Below are positions 59,285 through 64,000 of a stretch of 64,000 nt of DNA, piece after piece. The translations under genes and the position numbers were made by a program. The notes under the pieces are model-generated. The model had not been told where the DNA came from, ran no database searches, and was given only the letters and a program-made list of their open reading frames with translations. How positions within the stretch are numbered: the first letter of the stretch is position 1; every line of letters starts with the position of its first letter. The stretch is from Thuidium tamariscinum (lineage: Eukaryota; Streptophyta; Bryopsida; Hypnales; Thuidiaceae), in assembly GCA_947034885.2 (NCBI GenBank), contig OX344751.2, positions 41,569,082-41,633,081 on the forward strand. Reading direction: 5' to 3'.

Positions 59285-60945
59285 CTGCAAAGGTCTGATC
59301 GATGCATTCCAACGGGAGCTTGAGAATCTTTTGTTTAATAAAAGGAAGATAACTGTAGTAAAATAACTTCTTTTTTAAATTTATTTATTTTAAAACAAAT
59401 GAAGTAGTAAAATAACTTGATCAATGTGAGAAAAAAAAACACAAGAAAACAAAGCTTAGTGAAATGTATCGTTTGAACTAGCTTAATTGAATTAAAATTG
59501 CTAGTTTAATGGAACAAATATTTTGTTAAACATTTGGCGGTATTCGTACGCCATTTTTCAGTTCATTTTCTAGGATAGGGATAGATTTCAGATTTTAGGG
59601 TCTTGAAATCTAGGACAAGTGTATAGTTTAGACCGTAGGTCTAAACTTGAAAATGTTAAGTTTGTGACATACCATCATTTTAACAAAATATGTTATGGAT
59701 ATTACTCTTCGGTCAGCACATACCTAATCAATTCTACAAGACCAGGAAGATTGAGACTTGGAACCGATTGTAAGAGAGTGACTCAAAGTGAACCGAGGGA
59801 CTTGAAGATTAGTTTTATTTTTATTTTTGATGAAGTGCCAAAGTGGCTATATAAAATGTTATAGTGGTGCTCTAATTTTCAACATTCATTCATATATTGG
59901 ATAGAAAATAGCACGCGGTTAGCACATATCACGTATCTATAATTTTGTTTTCATTCATTAACTAGCAATTCCACTCGATAGTTCTTTTTATTTGAAGTTT
60001 TTTGGACATTTCATCCAATTTTTTAATATTTGCGTTCTATGGGCTTGGTGCACGGCCTATTATTTTGATGTCAAAGTCCTCTCTACCCAAAAAAACATTT
60101 GTTGTTAAAGACCTTAAGCAATTAATATCCTTATTCAATTAAGTTGGCAATTTTTGGTTCCCAAATTTGCTCAAGTAGTTCTTTTTTGCATATTATTAAC
60201 CTCTAAAGGACCAAGTCTCCATTCAATGTACACAAGAAATCTTGGGTAGGCTCCTAGTATAAAGTTTTTTTAGATAAGTTGTTCATGAAATTTGTACACA
60301 ATGTGTGAACTTACACTTCTTTGTTGAAAATCTATTTTTTTTCCAATCATCGGTACCATGTGCAAAAGTCCTCTTATAATTTTGAAATTTGGCAAGCATA
60401 TAATTTACTTAATACAAGATACAAATGCTAAAAAATAACCAAATGTAGTGTAAGAAACTCACTCTCAAAGGAGTTAAAGTTTTCAAGCCTTATCGGGCAA
60501 GGTTGAAAAAACCTTTTTTCTCCTATGGCAAATTTTATGAAAATGGTGGTATTCCATATGCCATTTTTCAGGCCTCATGGTCTCAACTAAATACCAACAT
60601 CTATGCCAAGTATAGATTTTTAGACATCAAGGACATATAAAGATCTCTAAGATCTATGACAAATTTAGATGCTTTTAGACTATGTAGTCTAAAACATCTT
60701 GGATAGGTATCCAAATGTTAGACATCTATGATAGATGTAGATTTAAAAAAATCAATGACTGGTTTAGATTTTAGACTATATAATGTGAGTTGTAAAAAGT
60801 GTAAAAGTAATAGAATGTCACCAATTTTATGAAATTTGCCATTCCTTCAATACTTTAAATGTTATTTAATCTTTCAATATGTATAGTCAAACTTTCAAAT
60901 TTTTTTTCCATAGATTCTCAATGAAGTCTAGTACAGATTTGTGTA
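59285..60945. repeat. ~1.6 kb direct duplication, copy 2
   Basis: Colinear with 57138-58800 with several indels. This copy has about 300 extra bases (about 60560-60870) beginning with AAAATGGTGGTATTCCATAT, similar to an end of the 22-bp-TIR element at 28621. No coding sequence. Confidence 0.8.
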
Positions 60946-61177
60946 ATTGAATTCCAAAAAAGAAATTCATTTTTTTCTTACTAGATTTTATAATTTCTAC
61001 CTAAAATGTGCTTCAATCCTTTAGGAATAAACTAGATAAGCCACAACTTTTTTGATTCTAATAAAATTGACCTAAACCACTTGAAAAGTTTCAACTTATT
61101 GAAATTCCACTTCTACAATGCATAATAAAGAAGGTTAACCATTGGTCAATTTCTTAAAATTGATATTATTTCACAAG
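60946..61177. other. AT-rich flank immediately before the hAT element
   Basis: No gene. The last eight bases, TTCACAAG (61170-61177), are the presumptive left copy of the hAT target-site duplication. Confidence 0.5.
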
Positions 61178-61347
61178 CAGGGTTGTCTATCCTGACGTGA
61201 CGTGGGCTTTTCCCGTCGGGATGTCATGACGCGGCAGGACGCGTCAGAGGCCGTCCCGAATGCTGACGGCGTCGTCGACAGCGCGGATGAAGTCCGTCGA
61301 CAGCGCGCAGACGGCCTGTCGGCCGCCTCGACGACTGGCCGTCGCGT

Positions 61348-61876
61348 GGACGGACAGAGCGTCCGCGGCTTTAGGGTTTAGGCGCGACGGCCAGGCCGTC
61401 GCCTCGACAGTTTTCTGTTCAGCGGACGGTCACGGCGTCCAGAGTCCGTCCACGCAGCGGGGACGGCCAGAGCGTCCGCGGCTTGTGCACTTCGACGGGA
61501 CGGCCAGGTCATCGCCTCGACAGTTTTCCGTTCAGCGGACGGTCACGGCGTCCAGAGTCCGTCCACGCAGCGGGGACGGCCAGAGCGTCCGCGGCTTGTG
61601 CACTTCGACGGGACGGCCAGGCCGTCGCCTCGACAGTTTTCTGTTCAGCGGACGGTCACGGCGTCCAGAGTCCGTCCACGCAGCGGGGACGGCCAGAGCG
61701 TCCGCGGCTTGTGCACTTCGACGGGACGGCCAGGCCGTCGCCTCGACAGTTTTCCGTTCAGCGGACGGTCACGGCGTCCAGAGTCCGTCCACGCTGCGGG
61801 GACGGCCAGGCCGTCGTCTGGACAGCGGGACGTCTGCTGGACGGCCAGAGCGTCTGCGGGGACGGCCACGACGTCC
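61348..61876. repeat. 113-bp tandem repeats and GGACG-N7-CGTCC palindromes in the hAT leader
   Basis: About 3.7 units of exactly 113 bp begin at 61389, 61502, 61615 and 61728 and are nearly identical; degenerate related DNA lies on both sides. Each unit carries two inverted sites GGACG-7 bases-CGTCC. Exact sites start at 61348, 61424, 61461, 61537, 61574, 61650, 61687, 61763 and 61860. Because 113 is not a multiple of three, the same peptide pieces recur in shifted frames, so the open frames across it are not genes. Confidence 0.92.
61370..61382 (+). repeat. telomere-type motif TTTAGGGTTTAGG inside the hAT leader
   Basis: Nearly two units of the plant telomere repeat TTTAGGG, just before the first 113-bp unit. 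It may act as a telobox in the transposase promoter. Confidence 0.6.
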
Positions 61877-62166
61877 CGTCCGCGGCTGTCCACAGTGCGC
61901 CAACGGACAGGCCGTCGACTGGACGACTGCTGCCAGGCCTTCACAGTATATAGCACAAGCCGTGTATTTGAAGGTCACTTTTCCTTGCTGATCTCTGCTC
62001 TTATGACCTGGTTGGCACACAGCCATTGCACTAGAGTGAAGTCCAAGAAGAGTGTGTGGGAGGAACACTTGCTGTGAAAGCAGTAAATGTTATTTCCACA
62101 TCACATCCAAACTGAATACTAACCTGTTTTGTTTGTGCAGTTTCAAGTGAAGAACCAGTGGGAGCA

Positions 62167-64000
62167 ATGGGAGGGGGGAGGACACAATGGGAACCCTGGT
62201 ACAGGCTACAAGAGGATGGGAAAGTGGAATGCAAGTTCTGCAAAGCGAAGATTAGTTACCGCAAGGATCGCTTGCTTTTCCACTTGGGTTATAGACGAAA
62301 TGACACCCTCCCCGGAGTGAGAATGTGCAACAAGGCCAGTGCAGCAGTGAAGGCTATGTTTTTCAATTGTGGGGGGAATGTTCCTACGGTCTCCGAAGAC
62401 GAAGAGGAACATGATGTGGAAGTGACATCACCGTCATCGAATCCAACGAGGGTGGTACGTGATCAAGAATTACCCAATGCTTCAATCTCAATTAGTGGAG
62501 GGGGAGGAAATACTTTGGGCCAAAATTCTCAAGTTCGATCATCAGAGGCGCCTGTCCCTTCTTCGACCCATAGTCGACCGCTGAGGCAATTATCCGTACA
62601 AGAAGGGATGGACACATCCAAAAAGCAAGTACTAGACAAGAAGTGGGCAAAGTTTTTCTACGAAGCAAATATCCCATTCAATGTGGTGAGACACCCCGCT
62701 TTTGTGGATGCCGTGAAATCAACCTCCGAGTCCAGAGTTCTTTACAAACCTCCACCTTACAATGCCATACGTACGAAGCTCATGACATCAACAAAGGAGG
62801 AAGTGGCTGCACTGGTAGCGGAGAAGACAAAGGGGCCTATCCACAAGTACGGTGTCACTATATGTTCTGACGGATGGGACAATGTCAGCCATCGGCCATT
62901 GATCAATGTAATGTTGTCGTGCACGAGTGGAGAAGTATTTTTGGGATCGGTGGACACTACAGGCGAAAGCAAAGACACTGTTTATGTGGCTAATCGCATG
63001 ATCGATTACATTGACGCGGTGGGGGGACAGAATGTGGTGCAAGTTTGTACGGACAATGCGCCAAACATGCGTTTGGCTGGTACTCAAATTACTCGCGAAT
63101 TCCCTCACCTATATTTCCAAGGTTGTTCCGCGCATGCACTTGACCTTCTACTTGAAGATTGGGGCAAGCAACTTTGGGTGGTCAAAATAGTGAAGAAAGC
63201 AAAATCAATCGTGAAATTCATTCGCACGCATCACATGCCACTCGCCATTTTCCGACGACATTCTCCTAACCTCATGTTGAAGAATCCCATTGAGACACGT
63301 TTTGCGACCATGTTCCTCATGATCGAGCGTTTGGCCGAGGTCAAGGAAGCCGTAGAATCTACAGTCCATGATCCGCAGTGGAACGAATATGTGAGGTCCT
63401 CGAACGCTGCAATACACAATAAGGCAGAAAAGGTTCGACGTAGGGTTCGAAAGGACGAGTTCTGGAGGAGGTGTCTCAACTTTGTGCATATGGTAGAGCC
63501 TGTGTTGGTGGCTCTTCGAGAGTTTGATGGAAAACATCCGGTCATGGGCAAAGCATGGATCGTGATGAAGAAGCTAGAAAAGCATGTTTTGGCTTTGAGG
63601 AATCGACCATTTTCATTGGAGGCAAATTATGCGGACCGTGTTGAATACGCGTTTTACGAACGATGGGATTTGATGAAGACTGATTTGCACTACGCAGCTG
63701 CCCTGCTCAATCCATTCCTCCTTGATGAAATTATACTAATAGACGATAACGAGGCAAAGGAGGCCATTCTTAGAGTACTACGCAAATTGGCAGTTGGAGG
63801 GTTGGGATATGCAGCCGCTTTGTTTGAGTACCAATCCTTTCGAGACCGCCGAGGCATGTTCGCTGGACTTCCCGATGTGAATACTTTGAATTTGGAGCCG
63901 CATGAATGGTGGGATCTTCTCGGAGCCGCTGCTCATACGCTTGCACCTATTGCAAGAAGGATCCTCGCACAAGTATGTTCCGCATCATCATGCGAACGCA
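62167..64000 (+). CDS. hAT transposase with BED-type zinc finger and DUF659-like domain (3' end outside window)
   Basis: DNA transposase of a plant hAT element; 611 residues lie in the window in one frame with no stop. The first ATG after the in-frame TGA at 62113 is at 62167. A good acceptor (TTTGTTTGTGCAG, ending 62140) suggests a leader intron, so a further upstream exon is possible. Seen in order: a BED-like zinc finger at about 10-55 (WYRLQEDGKVECKFCKAKIS, then a His and GVRMC); a Ser-rich linker; a DUF659-like core with FFYEANIPFNVVRHPAF, KYGVTICSDGWDNVSHRPLI, and VCTDNAPNMRLAG (Asp296, a probable catalytic Asp); CSAHALDLLLEDWGK; NPIETRFAT; and the start of the C-terminal hAT dimerisation motif (SASSCER) at the window edge. 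The frame is intact, so the protein may be functional. Confidence 0.9.
   Translation, partial: MGGGRTQWEPWYRLQEDGKVECKFCKAKISYRKDRLLFHLGYRRNDTLPGVRMCNKASAAVKAMFFNCGGNVPTVSEDEEEHDVEVTSPSSNPTRVVRDQELPNASISISGGGGNTLGQNSQVRSSEAPVPSSTHSRPLRQLSVQEGMDTSKKQVLDKKWAKFFYEANIPFNVVRHPAFVDAVKSTSESRVLYKPPPYNAIRTKLMTSTKEEVAALVAEKTKGPIHKYGVTICSDGWDNVSHRPLINVMLSCTSGEVFLGSVDTTGESKDTVYVANRMIDYIDAVGGQNVVQVCTDNAPNMRLAGTQITREFPHLYFQGCSAHALDLLLEDWGKQLWVVKIVKKAKSIVKFIRTHHMPLAIFRRHSPNLMLKNPIETRFATMFLMIERLAEVKEAVESTVHDPQWNEYVRSSNAAIHNKAEKVRRRVRKDEFWRRCLNFVHMVEPVLVALREFDGKHPVMGKAWIVMKKLEKHVLALRNRPFSLEANYADRVEYAFYERWDLMKTDLHYAAALLNPFLLDEIILIDDNEAKEAILRVLRKLAVGGLGYAAALFEYQSFRDRRGMFAGLPDVNTLNLEPHEWWDLLGAAAHTLAPIARRILAQVCSASSCER

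Larger units (their letters stand above)
61178..64000 (+). mobile_element. hAT-superfamily DNA transposon, 5' part (continues beyond window)
   Basis: The left end CAGGGTTGTCTATCCTGACG has the CAGGG start typical of hAT terminal repeats and follows a candidate 8-bp duplication TTCACAAG. The element is strikingly GC- and CpG-rich against an AT-rich surround. It contains a tandem-repeat leader (61275-61930) and an intact transposase frame from 62167 to the window end. The retained CpG sites and open frame suggest a recent insertion. The right end lies outside. Confidence 0.85.

Noticed and set aside
61260-62077. Long open frames (up to 243 codons) with repeated Arg/Gly/Pro-rich peptides before the transposase
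   Set aside because: They arise from the 113-bp tandem repeat. Since 113 is not divisible by three, the same peptide pieces appear in three shifted frames, and composition alone keeps the frames open.
1-64000. tRNA, rRNA or snoRNA genes
   Set aside because: No A-box/B-box pairs, cloverleaf-like segments or ribosomal core sequences were noticed on reading; a dedicated covariance-model scan was not possible here.

Overview
The window is nuclear DNA from a land plant. It carries intron-containing plant genes: a GH28 polygalacturonase, an F-box/PP2 lectin-type protein, an EMSY-like ENT/Tudor protein, an F-box protein and a nuclear-type proline-rich protein. Plant telomere-type motifs (TTTAGGG) and a plant-type hAT transposase with a DUF659-like domain are also present. 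The AT-rich intergenic DNA packed with small DNA transposons and the sequence style of the F-box protein suggest a non-flowering plant (bryophyte, lycophyte or fern). That last step is inference; I cannot name the species.

Layout. The 0-8.4 kb part is gene-rich: a seven-exon polygalacturonase on + (296-3033) and an intronless EMSY-like gene on - (6299-4758) with a long, GC-richer 5' region containing a diverged ~400 bp tandem duplication. From 8.4 to 13.6 kb the DNA is AT-rich with two MITE families. A four-exon adenylate-kinase-1-type gene (13606-17976, +) lies within AT-rich DNA and has a 723 bp MITE in its last intron. From 19.4 to 21 kb I see little. A three-exon F-box/PP2 gene occupies 23290-21211 (-). 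From 24.2 to 33.3 kb there are AT-rich quasi-periodic repeats and nested MITEs. An intronless F-box gene (35723-34320, -) has downstream DNA that is a duplicate of the 3' end of the gene at 42.2 kb. A multi-exon gene on - (about 46.1-42.2 kb, possibly with 5' leader to 48.4 kb) encodes a coiled-coil, poly-Asp, AT-hook-like, proline-rich protein. From 49 to 61 kb the DNA is AT-rich, with direct duplications, foldback elements and microsatellites. From 61178 to the end is the 5' part of a CpG-rich, young-looking hAT element with a tandem-repeat leader and an almost complete transposase that leaves the window.

The genes do not form a visible pathway. The main story is the transposon landscape: (i) four copies of a ~725-735 bp TIR element with 4-bp target duplications; (ii) three ~270-285 bp TA-target elements, one with its empty site preserved in a paralogous segment of the same window and another nested in a 22-bp-TIR element; (iii) TTAA-flanked elements with CCC-starting ends that resemble piggyBac-type MITEs, two of which sit at the upstream edge of gene 5' regions; and (iv) the hAT element, whose leader holds nine exact copies of an inverted GGACG-N7-CGTCC site. 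A separate ten-unit array of CTCGTCC cores at an 11-bp period lies just upstream of the likely 5' end of the 42-48 kb gene. Splice structures were deduced by eye from GT/AG sites, phase and family conservation. They are strong for the polygalacturonase, the kinase and the PP2 gene, and partial for the 42-46 kb gene.
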